Assembly: GCA_017398765.1 (NCBI GenBank)
Contig: JAFQEY010000093.1
Span: 1-64,000, forward strand
DNA: 64,000 nt
Reading direction: 5' to 3'
From: Akkermansia sp.
Lineage (GTDB): Bacteria > Verrucomicrobiota > Verrucomicrobiia > Verrucomicrobiales > Akkermansiaceae
Position 1 is the first letter of the stretch. Each line of letters starts with the position of its first letter. Below, piece by piece: positions 17,390 to 26,048 of this stretch. The translations under genes were made by a program, and so were the position numbers. The notes beneath the pieces are model-generated. The model had not been told where the DNA came from and did no database searches. It saw only the letters and a program-made list of their open reading frames with translations.

Positions 17390-19885
17390 TTAACGGAACT
17401 TGAGGTTCTTCACCTTGGCTGCGAGGGTATCGAGCACCTGCTTGTGGGCGGCATCGACCTCAGGCGCGGTGAGGGTCTTCTTCGCATCGCGATAGAGGAA
17501 GGTGTAGGTCATGGCCTTGCGGTCAGCGGCGAGTTTCTCGCCGGAGGGGTCGCAGAACACATCCTTGAGCCGGCAGGATACCAGCAGCTTCTGCTTCGCG
17601 GCCTGTATGGCCTTCACAATATCGGCGTTGCGAGTATCAGCAGGAACATCCAGCGAGGCATCACGGTCAGAACCGGGGAACTGAGGCAGCTCTGCCGCCT
17701 TGAAGGGTGCAGTAGCCACCTGCTGCAGCTTGCGCAAATCCAGCTCGGCGTAGTAGGACTCCATGGGCAGCCCCAGCGCACGGCAGCTTGCCAGCGCAAT
17801 GCGTGCCACATAGCCGCAAGCCTGATTATTAATCAGAATATCAGCCCCCACAGCAGCGGTCTTGCGAGCCTGCTTGGAGGGGTTGAGCGTGATTTCCGCC
17901 TTGGGCACCAGAATGTCCAGCACAGCACGCAGGTGCTCAAAATGAGCCTCGCCCGGCCTGGTATCTGCCCAGCTGGCGGGGTTGAGCTTGCCGGCCATGA
18001 AGATGCCCAGCACCTCATTCTCAATATCCTTGCCCTTGCCACCACCGGTATTGCGGAACACGCGGCCGCACTCGAAGAAGCGCAGCACCTCCAGCCCCTG
18101 GTTTATGTTGCGGGCAGCCACGGAGATGAGGCCGGGTGCAAGCGAGGGACGCAGGGTGGAGTGGTCCTCAGAGATGGGGAGAGACACGCGGATGATATCC
18201 CCCTCCATGAGCGGCTTGATGGGCAGCGCATGCTCCACACTGGCAATGGTGGGGTCAATGCTCTCTGCGGCGATGAGCTTGAAGGTCTGCGCCTCCCAGA
18301 AACCGGCACCGGCCAGCTTGCGGGAGAGGGCCATGCGGTAGTCGCTGGCGCGGTCGTAGGCGCTCTCCTCCACATAGATGGAGGTGTTGGTAGCAGGAAT
18401 GTTGTCGATACCGTACACGCGCACCACTTCCTCCAGCAGGTCGCAGCTGCGCTTCAGATCCAGACGCCAGGGCGGGCAATCCCAGGTGCCCTTGCCGTCA
18501 ATCTCGCGCAGACCGAGCCGGCGCAGAATGCGGGCAGCCTCCAGATGGGGAATAGACGCGTTGGTCATGACATCCAGCTCCTTCCAATCCAGCTGCACCT
18601 GGTCGAGGGCGTAGTAAATCTTACCCTCCGTGCCCTGTTCCAGCACGGTGGCATTGGTGGCGTTCTCCTCCGGCACCAGACAGGGAGCCTGACCACCCAC
18701 CATCACCGGCTCAGCCGTGCCGCCGGCACACTCCAGAATCAGCTCAATGGCGCGGGCAGCAGCGCGCAGCACATTCCAGGGGGAAGTTCCGCGCTCGAAA
18801 CGGTAGGAGGAATCGGAGCCCAGTGCCAGACGACGGCTGGTAAAGCGGATGTTGCTGCGCAGGAACCAGGCGGATTCCAGCACGATGTCCGTGGTACTCT
18901 CCGTCACGCCGGAATCCAGACCACCCATCACACCACCCAGTGCCAGCGCGGCACCGGAGGCATCGGAAATGACGATATCTTCCGGCGTGAGACTGTACTG
19001 CTCATTCATGAGACTGGTGAAGGATTCACCCTCCGCAGCGCGGCGGATGTTCAGCCCGCCGGTGAGCTTGGCGGCATCGAAGGCGTGCAGCGGGTGACCC
19101 AGCTCGAAGAGACAGTAGTTGGTGATATCCACCACGTTGTTGATGGGGCGCAGACCGATGGATACCAGGCGGTCGGCCAGCCAGGCCGGGGAAGGGCCAA
19201 TCTTCACGCCGCTGATGCGGGTGGCGGTGTAGAACGGGCAGATTTCCGGCGCAGAAAGCGTGATGTAATCACCCGCAGGGCATGTCTGAATAGCTGCGGT
19301 GGGCTGCTCTGCCGGGTCCTGCTTGAGGTTGCGACCGGTGATACCGGCCAGCTCACGCGCCATGCCCCAGTGACTCAGCAGGTCGGGACGATTCGGCGTG
19401 ATTTCCAGCTCGAAAATGGTATCAGTGGGAACAAAGGAGCGCACGGGAGTACCCACGGCGTAGTCCTGCGGCAGAATCCACAGCCCGTGTTCCTTGTCCG
19501 GCAGCCCCAGCTCAGAAGCGGAGCAGAGCATGCCGCGGCTCTCTACACCGCGCAGCTTGCCGTCCTTGATTTCCCAGCCGCCGGGCAGCACTGCCCCGGG
19601 CAGGGCGCAGGGCACCTTGTCGCCCACCTTGTAATTCTGTGCGCCGCAGACAATCTGGCGCAGCGAGCCCTCCCCGGCGTCTACCATGCAGACGTTAAGG
19701 TGGTCACTGCCCTCCACGGGTGTCTTTTCCATGACCTGAGCCACAACCACGAGGTCGGTGGTCACGCCGCGCTCCTGGATACCCTCCACCTCAATACCGG
19801 CAAAGGTGAGCATATCGGCCATCTCCTGAGTGCCGAGACCCTCCAGGTCGATGTAGCTTGAAAGCCAATTAAGAGAAACGTTCAT
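17390..19885 (-). CDS. pheT: Phenylalanine-tRNA ligase beta subunit
   Basis: An 831-residue subunit of the (alpha-beta)2 synthetase that charges tRNA-Phe. The N-terminal MNVSLNWLSSYIDL is followed by a tRNA-binding OB domain (about 40-150), the B3/B4 editing domain (about 210-380), the B5 domain and a C-terminal anticodon-binding ferredoxin-like domain (about 740-831). Length is near the bacterial norm. It lies 24 bp downstream of pheS in the usual order and is co-transcribed from the promoter at 20935-20963. A very long open frame on the opposite strand is a codon-bias shadow. Confidence 0.96.
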   Translation of the reverse strand: MNVSLNWLSSYIDLEGLGTQEMADMLTFAGIEVEGIQERGVTTDLVVVAQVMEKTPVEGSDHLNVCMVDAGEGSLRQIVCGAQNYKVGDKVPCALPGAVLPGGWEIKDGKLRGVESRGMLCSASELGLPDKEHGLWILPQDYAVGTPVRSFVPTDTIFELEITPNRPDLLSHWGMARELAGITGRNLKQDPAEQPTAAIQTCPAGDYITLSAPEICPFYTATRISGVKIGPSPAWLADRLVSIGLRPINNVVDITNYCLFELGHPLHAFDAAKLTGGLNIRRAAEGESFTSLMNEQYSLTPEDIVISDASGAALALGGVMGGLDSGVTESTTDIVLESAWFLRSNIRFTSRRLALGSDSSYRFERGTSPWNVLRAAARAIELILECAGGTAEPVMVGGQAPCLVPEENATNATVLEQGTEGKIYYALDQVQLDWKELDVMTNASIPHLEAARILRRLGLREIDGKGTWDCPPWRLDLKRSCDLLEEVVRVYGIDNIPATNTSIYVEESAYDRASDYRMALSRKLAGAGFWEAQTFKLIAAESIDPTIASVEHALPIKPLMEGDIIRVSLPISEDHSTLRPSLAPGLISVAARNINQGLEVLRFFECGRVFRNTGGGKGKDIENEVLGIFMAGKLNPASWADTRPGEAHFEHLRAVLDILVPKAEITLNPSKQARKTAAVGADILINNQACGYVARIALASCRALGLPMESYYAELDLRKLQQVATAPFKAAELPQFPGSDRDASLDVPADTRNADIVKAIQAAKQKLLVSCRLKDVFCDPSGEKLAADRKAMTYTFLYRDAKKTLTAPEVDAAHKQVLDTLAAKVKNLKFR

Positions 19886-19909
19886 TACTGTGTAAGGAGA
19901 GTTAGAGGT

Positions 19910-20920
19910 TTATTGGAACTGAGCGAGGAAGCGGACATCGTTCTCGATGAGCAGACGGATATCGCGGATACCCCAGCGAATCATGGCCAGACGCTCCAGG
20001 CCGATACCGAAGGCAAAGCCGGTGCAGCCGGAGTAGAGCTGCTTGCCGGTTTCGCGGTCAATGGCCTCAAACACGGCGGGGTTCACCATGCCGCAGCCGG
20101 CAATCTCAATCCAGCGAGGGGCCTGACCTGCTGCCTGCAGCAGCACGTCAATCTCAAAACTCGGTTCCGTGAAGGGGAAGAAATGCGGGCGGAAACGCAC
20201 AGCGGTGTCGCTGCCGAAGAGTGCCTTGAGCATGTATTCCAGCGTGCCTTTCAGGTCGCCCACGCTCACGTTCTTGTCAACATACAGCCCCTCAATCTGG
20301 TTGAAGGCAGAGAGGTGCGTGGCATCGATGGCATCGCGGCGGAACGCGGAACCCGGGCAGATGATGCGCACGGGGGGAGCCTGTTTCTCCATGGTGCGAG
20401 CCTGCACAGTGCTGGTCTGCGTGCGCAGCAGCTTGCCGCTGTCGAAATAGAAGGTGTCCTTCTCATTGCGGGCAGGGTGATCATCCGGCGTATTGAGCGC
20501 GTCGAAGCAGTGCCACTCGTCCTCAATCTCCGGGCCGTCGGACAGCGTGAAGCCCATGCGACGCAGGATGCGCACCGCTTCATCGCGCACAATGGAGATG
20601 GGGTGCAGCCCGCCGGTCGGCAGGGTAGCACCGGGCATGGTAAAGTCCACGCCTGCCACAGCAGCGGCATCCAGCTGTTGCTGCAACTCGTTGCGGCGGT
20701 TTTCCAGCGCAGCGGTAATGGCGGCGCGAGCCTCATTGAGCAAAGCACCCACGGCGGGTTTCTCCTCTTTGGGCACATCGCGCATCCCCTGCTGCACCTG
20801 GGTCAGACTTCCCTTCTTACCGAGGATACCCACACGGGCATCCTCCAGAGCCTTCATGTCGGCAATGCCGGCAATGCGCTCCAGGGCCTCTGCTTGTACG
20901 CTTTCTATCCGTTCTTTCAT
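19910..20920 (-). CDS. pheS: Phenylalanine-tRNA ligase alpha subunit
   Basis: A 336-residue catalytic subunit. An N-terminal coiled coil (about 1-85) contacts tRNA. The class II core holds motif 2 (FRRDAIDATHLSAFNQIEGL) and motif 3 (GFAFGIGLERLAMIRWGI). The PHFFPFTEPSFE region that binds the phenylalanine side chain is intact. The promoter ends 14 nt before the start codon. It forms an operon with pheT; no leader peptide or T-box is seen. Confidence 0.96.
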   Translation of the reverse strand: MKERIESVQAEALERIAGIADMKALEDARVGILGKKGSLTQVQQGMRDVPKEEKPAVGALLNEARAAITAALENRRNELQQQLDAAAVAGVDFTMPGATLPTGGLHPISIVRDEAVRILRRMGFTLSDGPEIEDEWHCFDALNTPDDHPARNEKDTFYFDSGKLLRTQTSTVQARTMEKQAPPVRIICPGSAFRRDAIDATHLSAFNQIEGLYVDKNVSVGDLKGTLEYMLKALFGSDTAVRFRPHFFPFTEPSFEIDVLLQAAGQAPRWIEIAGCGMVNPAVFEAIDRETGKQLYSGCTGFAFGIGLERLAMIRWGIRDIRLLIENDVRFLAQFQ

Positions 20921-20934
20921 GATGTTCGCGCAAG

Positions 20935-20963
20935 ACTATACGCCCCTTAGCCCCTGTGGTCAA
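20935..20963 (-). promoter_or_regulatory. Promoter of pheS-pheT
   Basis: On the minus strand, TTGACC (20958-20963), 17-bp spacer, TATAGT (20935-20940). Confidence 0.65.
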
Positions 20964-21073
20964 GCCAAATGAATGGCTTACTCAGCGTAACACACGCGCA
21001 GCCTGCGTTGGCTGCACCTCCCTGTGCGCAAGGTGTGAGAGCAAGACTTGCTGCATCGTCAGCAAAATAAAAC

Positions 21074-21101
21074 TTGCCTTAACTACGGGTTTTCGTTAGA
21101 A
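21074..21101 (+). promoter_or_regulatory. Promoter of fabG
   Basis: TTGCCT (21074-21079), 16-bp spacer, TTAGAA (21096-21101), ending 10 nt before ATG 21112. No Shine-Dalgarno is visible. Confidence 0.45.
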
Positions 21102-21111
21102 TGCAATCGTT

Positions 21112-21858
21112 ATGAACAGACTTGCAGGTAAAACAGCAGTTGTAACCGGTGCCGGGCGCGGTATCGGACAAGCTATTGCTCAGCGTTTTGCAGCTGAGGG
21201 TGCTAAGGTTATTCTCATTTCCCGCAATCCCGCCTCCTGCGGCAACGCTGCGGATGCCATCAACGCCGAGTTCCCCGGAAGCTGCAAAGCATTCCCCTGT
21301 GATGTGGCGGATGCCGCCGCCGTGGATTCCTGCGTGAAAGAAATCCTTGCGGAATACCCCACCATTGATATTCTGGTAAACAACGCCGGTATCACCAAAG
21401 ACGGCCTGCTCATGCGCATGAAGGAAAGTGATTGGGATGCCGTTATCACCACCAATCTCAAGAGTGTATTTCTCTTTGTCAAGGCATTCCAGCGCACGCT
21501 CATGAAAAGCCCGGCCGGCCGTATCATCAACCTCAGCTCAATTGTCGGCATGACCGGCAATGTAGGTCAGGCCAACTACTCTGCCTCCAAGGCAGGCGTT
21601 ATCGGCTTCACCAAGTCCATGGCTCAAGAGATTGCCAGCCGCAAAGTTACCGTCAACGCCATTGCTCCGGGTTTTATTGCCACGGATATGACGGATGCCA
21701 TCCCGGAAAAAGCCAAGGAAGCCATGCTGGCTCGTATCCCGCTGGGGGATTTGGGCAAGCCGGAAGATATCGCCAACTGCGCCCTCTTCCTCGCTTCTGA
21801 TGAAGCACGCTACATCACCGGTCAGGTCATTGTCTGCGATGGCGGCATGACCATGTAA
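21112..21858 (+). CDS. fabG: 3-oxoacyl-[acyl-carrier-protein] reductase
   Basis: A 248-residue short-chain dehydrogenase that reduces beta-ketoacyl-ACP with NADPH in fatty-acid elongation. It has the cofactor motif TGAGRGIG, NNAGIT, the catalytic Ser in LSSIVG and the YSASKAG catalytic Tyr/Lys. The ending ITGQVIVCDGGMTM is typical of FabG. Length is exact for the family. It is monocistronic here, not in a fab cluster, and ends in strong hairpins. Confidence 0.93.
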   Translation: MNRLAGKTAVVTGAGRGIGQAIAQRFAAEGAKVILISRNPASCGNAADAINAEFPGSCKAFPCDVADAAAVDSCVKEILAEYPTIDILVNNAGITKDGLLMRMKESDWDAVITTNLKSVFLFVKAFQRTLMKSPAGRIINLSSIVGMTGNVGQANYSASKAGVIGFTKSMAQEIASRKVTVNAIAPGFIATDMTDAIPEKAKEAMLARIPLGDLGKPEDIANCALFLASDEARYITGQVIVCDGGMTM

Positions 21859-21880
21859 AAGAAAAAGGATTTTTCTTCCT

Positions 21881-21914
21881 GCCCGCAATCCCGCAGCTTT
21901 TGCGGATTGCGGGC
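21881..21914 (+). terminator. Terminator after fabG
   Basis: Arms GCCCGCAAT...CCGCA and TGCGG...ATTGCGGGC with one bulged base and a 5-nt loop. A smaller AGAAAAA/TTTTTCT hairpin precedes it. Confidence 0.6.
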
Positions 21915-21952
21915 ATGTTGCTTTCAGGAATCCCCCCGAATCAAGTAGCTTA

Positions 21953-21982
21953 AAAAGGCTGTCCCGTGTGGGACAGCCTTTT
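21953..21982. terminator. Bidirectional terminator between fabG and rplI
   Basis: Perfect 13-bp arms AAAAGGCTGTCCC and GGGACAGCCTTTT around a GTGT loop. It has T-runs in both orientations and serves the minus-strand rplI gene. Confidence 0.8.
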
Positions 21983-22006
21983 GAAAAATGCAGTGGGAAG
22001 AAGCAA

Positions 22007-22501
22007 TCAGGCTTCCTCATCAGCAGCGGGAGCCTCTTCAACCTTCTCGCCCTTGACCACGAGCACCACCTTGACGGTAGCGGTGACCTGAGCGTGAAGC
22101 TTGGCGGCAACCTCATAGGTGCCGGACTTCTTAAGCGGCTTCTCCAGCTCGATGCTGTGGCGGTCGATTTCGATACCCAGGGCAGCCAGACCTTCGGTAA
22201 TCTGCTGGTTGGTAATGGTACCGAACACCTTGCCATTCTCGCCGGCCTCCAGGGTGAGGTTCACCGTGACGGCAGCAATCTTGGCAGCAATCTCCTGGAA
22301 GTTGGCCAGCTCAGCGGCCTCGCGCTCAGCGCGCTTCTTCTGGAGCATGTTGATGAAACGCTGGTTTGCGGGAGTAGCCTCAAACGCAAGTCCCTGAGGA
22401 ATCAGGTAGTTGCGACCGTAACCGGCCTTCACGGTAACGAGGTCGGCTTCACAGCCCAGACCTTCGATTTTCGTAGCGAGAATAACTTTCATGTTAGCCA
22501 T
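22007..22501 (-). CDS. rplI: 50S ribosomal protein L9
   Basis: A 164-residue ribosomal protein. The N-terminal domain MKVILATKIEGLGCEADLVTVKAGYGRNYLIPQGLA is diagnostic, followed by the long connecting helix and C-terminal domain. An Ala/Glu-rich tail (EEAPAADEEA) extends it slightly beyond the usual 150 residues. Translation may start at MANMKV (22501) or at the inner Met (22492); neither has a Shine-Dalgarno. It is transcribed alone rather than with rpsF and rpsR as in many bacteria. Confidence 0.95.
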   Translation of the reverse strand: MANMKVILATKIEGLGCEADLVTVKAGYGRNYLIPQGLAFEATPANQRFINMLQKKRAEREAAELANFQEIAAKIAAVTVNLTLEAGENGKVFGTITNQQITEGLAALGIEIDRHSIELEKPLKKSGTYEVAAKLHAQVTATVKVVLVVKGEKVEEAPAADEEA

Positions 22502-22532
22502 AACTCAGTAATTTTGGGTTAAGTGAGCGGAT

Positions 22533-22561
22533 TGTGTACACTATTTTGGGTGTAAAGTCAA
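22533..22561 (-). promoter_or_regulatory. Promoter of rplI
   Basis: On the minus strand, TTGACT (22556-22561), 17-bp spacer, TACACA (22533-22538). The leader is about 25 nt. Confidence 0.5.
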
Positions 22562-22576
22562 GCAAAACCCGGCATT

Positions 22577-24280
22577 TTACGCCTCATCCGTTATTTTTCT
22601 GCCACCTTTTTTCTTCTTACCCTTCTTTTTACCTTTTTTCTTATCTGAATCATCATCAGCATCGGTATCCGCCCCCTTTTTCTTTTTAGAGAGTTTGACG
22701 GGGAGGTGCTCACCTGACATGATGCTTTCCAGCGGGAAGCTCAGGAAACTGATACCGCGCTCACCACGGCCGGGCAGGCTGTGACTGGTTTCATAAAATA
22801 CCCCCACATTCCGTGAATCTATCATGGCCAGACAGGAATAGCCCATGCACTGGCGGGAATCATAGAGATACCCCTCACTCCAGGTAGCACCGTCATCCTC
22901 AGAATAACGGATAGTCATGTTATTACGACCACCGGACTTGGGGTTAGAGAAGAGCAGCAAGTCATGCTTCTTCGTCTTGAAGCGAATGATGGAAGCCTGA
23001 CAGGTAGGTTCGCGCAGGGTGTTGTTGTTGGTCGCATGCGGCTCCCATGTCTCGCCCATGTCTTTGGTCACATAGACAATGCGATTTCCCTGGCGGGCTT
23101 CATTGCGGCAGTTAATCATGATGGAGCCGTCGTTGAGCTCCACCACCTGGCACTCAGAAGTGGAGTGGGGAACGCCTTTGCCGTAATGCCAATTTTTCCC
23201 GTCTTTGGAATAGCAGATCGTGCTCATGCAGCGCGGGTTTGCGCCATTCTGCCAAATCTGTGCAGGGAATACAATGGTGCCGTCCTTGAGCGTTATTCCG
23301 CAGCCCGGGCCGGCCAAAATGGTGGTCCACTCCGGTTTTTTAATATCCTTGGTAGGATTCACGTGCTCCTTGGACCAGGTTTTACCGTCATTATCACTGT
23401 ACACCATCTCCCACTGACCGGTTGTGGCAGGATCCAGACCGGCTTTGGATACATTGAGACTGGCACCGCCGGCAAAGTGGCAGGCCAGAGCCTGCATCCA
23501 GATACGGCCCTTTTTGTCCTGCAGGATGCAGGGGTCACCGCAGCCGTTATTCCCGCCGGGGCCGGCATCCATGCCTACAGTAGGCAGGGTCCAGGTCTGG
23601 CCGCCGTCCTCAGAGCGCACAACCGCCACATCAATATCCGCACAGAGGTCACGCTCGTGGTCATAGCGGGCATCAAAACAGCCGATGAGCGTACCTTTTT
23701 TGCTGCGAATAAGACCGGGAATACGGAAAGCCTTGCAGGCGCGGCCTGTTACCTCCTCACCGGGTACAGCCACCATGTAACCCATACGCTGAGTCACCTC
23801 CCCCTCCAGATCTGTCTTCTTGCCTTTGGTCGTCACAGAAATGTCTGAGAACGTGAGCAACCCGCCAACGGGGGCTTTCTTGCTGAGCTGTACGTCCACC
23901 CAGAGCCAGTTTTCAGCAGAGGCAGGAACGCTTGCAGAAGTTTTTTTGAGAACCACACCCTCTCCGCTTGGCTTACCTTCTGCCAGCACCGTATCATCAG
24001 CAAACCTGATACCGGCCTTGTCGCTCAGACGCAAGCGCACCAGCTCCACAGCTTTGGGATCAGATATGCGAAAAGATACCTTTTCCGGCACCGGCAGATT
24101 TCCCTCACCGTCACAGGTCAGTTTGATGGCAAACGCCGGGCTGATGGGTGCCCGGCGGAAAATAGGATAAACGCCGGGGTTGTGCAACTCCACAGCAGAA
24201 ATTTCAGGTGCGGCTGAGGCAAACATGGGCAAGCTCAGCAACCCACAGAGCAGTAGGGATAAGATACCGGAACGAATCAT
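22577..24280 (-). CDS. Secreted exo-alpha-sialidase (GH33)
   Basis: A 567-residue sialidase that should release terminal sialic acid from host glycans such as mucin. A signal peptide (about residues 1-24, ending ASA) precedes a sialidase-associated N-terminal beta domain (about 25-165) and a six-bladed propeller. FRIP with the first catalytic Arg is at 185-188. Asp-box repeats appear as SEDGGQTW, SDNDGKTW, SKDGKNW, TKDMGETW and SEDDGATW. The second and third Arg are likely in NCRNEARQG and TIRYSEDD. The last 40 residues are an Asp/Lys-rich tail with poly-Lys blocks, probably disordered and unusual for the family. The start at 24280 is set by the promoter, whose -10 ends 7 nt upstream. Confidence 0.92.
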   Translation of the reverse strand: MIRSGILSLLLCGLLSLPMFASAAPEISAVELHNPGVYPIFRRAPISPAFAIKLTCDGEGNLPVPEKVSFRISDPKAVELVRLRLSDKAGIRFADDTVLAEGKPSGEGVVLKKTSASVPASAENWLWVDVQLSKKAPVGGLLTFSDISVTTKGKKTDLEGEVTQRMGYMVAVPGEEVTGRACKAFRIPGLIRSKKGTLIGCFDARYDHERDLCADIDVAVVRSEDGGQTWTLPTVGMDAGPGGNNGCGDPCILQDKKGRIWMQALACHFAGGASLNVSKAGLDPATTGQWEMVYSDNDGKTWSKEHVNPTKDIKKPEWTTILAGPGCGITLKDGTIVFPAQIWQNGANPRCMSTICYSKDGKNWHYGKGVPHSTSECQVVELNDGSIMINCRNEARQGNRIVYVTKDMGETWEPHATNNNTLREPTCQASIIRFKTKKHDLLLFSNPKSGGRNNMTIRYSEDDGATWSEGYLYDSRQCMGYSCLAMIDSRNVGVFYETSHSLPGRGERGISFLSFPLESIMSGEHLPVKLSKKKKGADTDADDDSDKKKGKKKGKKKKGGRKITDEA

Positions 24281-24287
24281 GCCCCAC

Positions 24288-24316
24288 ATCCTACCAGATT
24301 CCGGCTCACTCAGCAA
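24288..24316 (-). promoter_or_regulatory. Promoter of the sialidase gene (leaderless)
   Basis: On the minus strand, TTGCTG (24311-24316), 17-bp spacer, TAGGAT (24288-24293), ending 7 nt before ATG 24280. It lies in the gap between the MATE stop and the sialidase start. Confidence 0.5.
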
Positions 24317-24336
24317 GCGAAAAGGGCTCCACCCCC

Positions 24337-25710
24337 TCAATTCCTGAAAACGCGCTTCCGGGTTCGCAGAAAACGCATGGTAAAAAACACGGCAGCAATA
24401 GACAGTGCCACGATAAAGCTCACCCAGGCCCCGGCGGGTCCCATGGCAGGGACAATCCAATCAGTCCGAATCAGGATACAGGAGAGCGGGAAACCCACCA
24501 GCCAATAGCTGCCGAGACTAACCCAGGTAATGATGGCGGTATCATGACACCCGCGCAAAAGACCGCTCATAATCACCTGCAAGGCATCCGGAATCTGGTA
24601 TACCGCGCAATAGAACAGCAGCACCGTTGCTGTGGCAATCACAGGTGCGGATTCCGTGTACAGCCCCACTATTTCCTGCCGCAGCAGCATGGTCAGCACC
24701 ATGAATACCACTACCAGTACAAAGGCTACTGTCAGCAGTGTCCGCACCATTGCATCAAAGGAATGCTTATTCCGGGCACCCAGGTGATAGGAAGCGCGGA
24801 TTGAGCCGGCAATCCCCAAACTGAGCGGCAGCATGAAAATAACGCCTGACACGTTGATAGCCACCTGCTGGGCACTGACCATCAACTCCCCAAGCGGTGC
24901 TATCACCAGCACTACAGCACTGAAAAATGTCATCTCGCACAATGAGGCCACCCCCAGCGGTACACCCAATCGGAACACAGCCCGAACCATGCCGAACTCC
25001 GCTCTCCGCAGGGTCCACATCTGCCGCACTCGGACACGGTGCCGGGAACAAAACATCAGCAACAGCATACCCAGGCACATCATCCAGTGTATAAGCGACG
25101 TTGCCAGACCGCAGCCGGCACCTCCCATCGCCGGTATCACTCCCCAGCCGAATACAAATGCATAATTCAGCGGTACATTTGCCAACAAACCCAACAGAGA
25201 AATCACCATAGCCGGGCGCGTTTGCCCATAGCCCTCAAAATTGCCCTGAATGATTCTCATCAGCAACACAGCCGGTGTTCCCAGCATGATGAAGTAGACA
25301 TAACGCTTTGCTTTTTCCGCCAGCAGGGCATTATCTGTCACATAATCAAAGGCAAAGGAGGATCCGTAGAGTGCCAGCAGCATCACCCCCATCAATATCA
25401 GCGCGGCATAGCGAGCGTTGTTGAGCAGCAGCCCCACCTTTGATTCATAACCGGCACCCCGATAACGCGAAATAATGGGTCCGACTATGGTCAACACCAT
25501 ACCGATTGCAACCGATATGGGGGCCGAAACTGATACACCCAGTGCCACGGCTGCCAACTCTCCCGTGCCGGCCTGCCCTGCCACGATAGTGTCCACCACA
25601 CCCATACCCATGTGCATAAGATTGGCTATGTAGAGCGGTACCATCAGAACAAGCAGCTTCTTGAGCTCACCCATATCCACCCATGCTTTGCGCTGTCTCT
25701 CTGCATTCAT
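24337..25710 (-). CDS. MATE family efflux transporter
   Basis: A 457-residue inner-membrane protein with about twelve hydrophobic segments in two MatE halves. MVPLYIANLMHMGMGVVDTIVAGQAG in helix 1 is typical of the NorM/DinF family. Such transporters expel cationic drugs or metabolites using sodium or proton gradients; the substrate is unknown. The start at 25710 is preferred because an AGAGGTGG ribosome site lies just upstream; an in-frame TTG 18 nt earlier is less likely. The C-terminal RTRKRVFRN is a cytoplasmic basic tail. Confidence 0.88.
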   Translation of the reverse strand: MNAERQRKAWVDMGELKKLLVLMVPLYIANLMHMGMGVVDTIVAGQAGTGELAAVALGVSVSAPISVAIGMVLTIVGPIISRYRGAGYESKVGLLLNNARYAALILMGVMLLALYGSSFAFDYVTDNALLAEKAKRYVYFIMLGTPAVLLMRIIQGNFEGYGQTRPAMVISLLGLLANVPLNYAFVFGWGVIPAMGGAGCGLATSLIHWMMCLGMLLLMFCSRHRVRVRQMWTLRRAEFGMVRAVFRLGVPLGVASLCEMTFFSAVVLVIAPLGELMVSAQQVAINVSGVIFMLPLSLGIAGSIRASYHLGARNKHSFDAMVRTLLTVAFVLVVVFMVLTMLLRQEIVGLYTESAPVIATATVLLFYCAVYQIPDALQVIMSGLLRGCHDTAIITWVSLGSYWLVGFPLSCILIRTDWIVPAMGPAGAWVSFIVALSIAAVFFTMRFLRTRKRVFRN

Positions 25711-25730
25711 AGTCCACCTCTTCTCCAACG

Positions 25731-25760
25731 AAAAGGTCGGTTCCTCACAGGAACCGACCT
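25731..25760 (-). terminator. Terminator downstream of tRNA-Glu
   Basis: On the minus strand, AGGTCGGTTC and GAACCGACCT arms, then TTTTCG. It separates the tRNA from the MATE gene. Confidence 0.75.
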
Positions 25761-25769
25761 CTGTTACAG

Positions 25770-25842
25770 CATCTGGAACGGGATTCGAACCCGTGTTGCG
25801 CGCGTGAAAGGCGCGAGTCCTAGGCCTCTAGACGATCCAGAC
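25770..25842 (-). tRNA. tRNA-Glu (anticodon UUC)
   Basis: A 73-nt cloverleaf on the minus strand. The acceptor arm GTCTGGA pairs with TCCAGAT (first pair G-U) and the discriminator base is G. The anticodon stem CGCGC/GCGCG holds loop CTTTCAC, giving UUC. The T loop is GGTTCGAATCC. CCA is not encoded. A promoter lies 25 bp upstream and a terminator just downstream, so it is transcribed alone. Confidence 0.93.
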
Positions 25843-25867
25843 GTTGTTTCGCCTCTCGGACTCGCAC

Positions 25868-25896
25868 AATTTAACACATTCCGGAGCACATGGCAA
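25868..25896 (-). promoter_or_regulatory. Promoter of tRNA-Glu
   Basis: On the minus strand, TTGCCA (25891-25896), 17-bp spacer, TAAATT (25868-25873). Confidence 0.55.
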
Positions 25897-25981
25897 GCTT
25901 TATTATTATTTTTTGTTCATTTTTTTGAATTTTTTGTCAATTTGCGTGATATTCTCCCCTGGGAAGAGTCTCCGGCGTATG

Positions 25982-26014
25982 AAAAAACCGGCACCCCCTT
26001 TTGGGAGCACCGGC
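25982..26014 (-). terminator. Terminator after the EF-hand gene
   Basis: On the minus strand, GCCGGTGCTCCC and GGGGGTGCCGG arms (imperfect) are followed by a T-run. It lies about 35 bp after the stop at 26049. Confidence 0.65.
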
Positions 26015-26048
26015 TGTATTATCGCATGGAAAAAAGTATGGAAAACTA

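Noticed and set aside
17267-19861. Very long plus-strand open frame opposite pheT
   Set aside because: It is an antisense shadow created by codon bias in the GC-rich pheT gene; the translation is His/Gly/Gln-rich with no domain.
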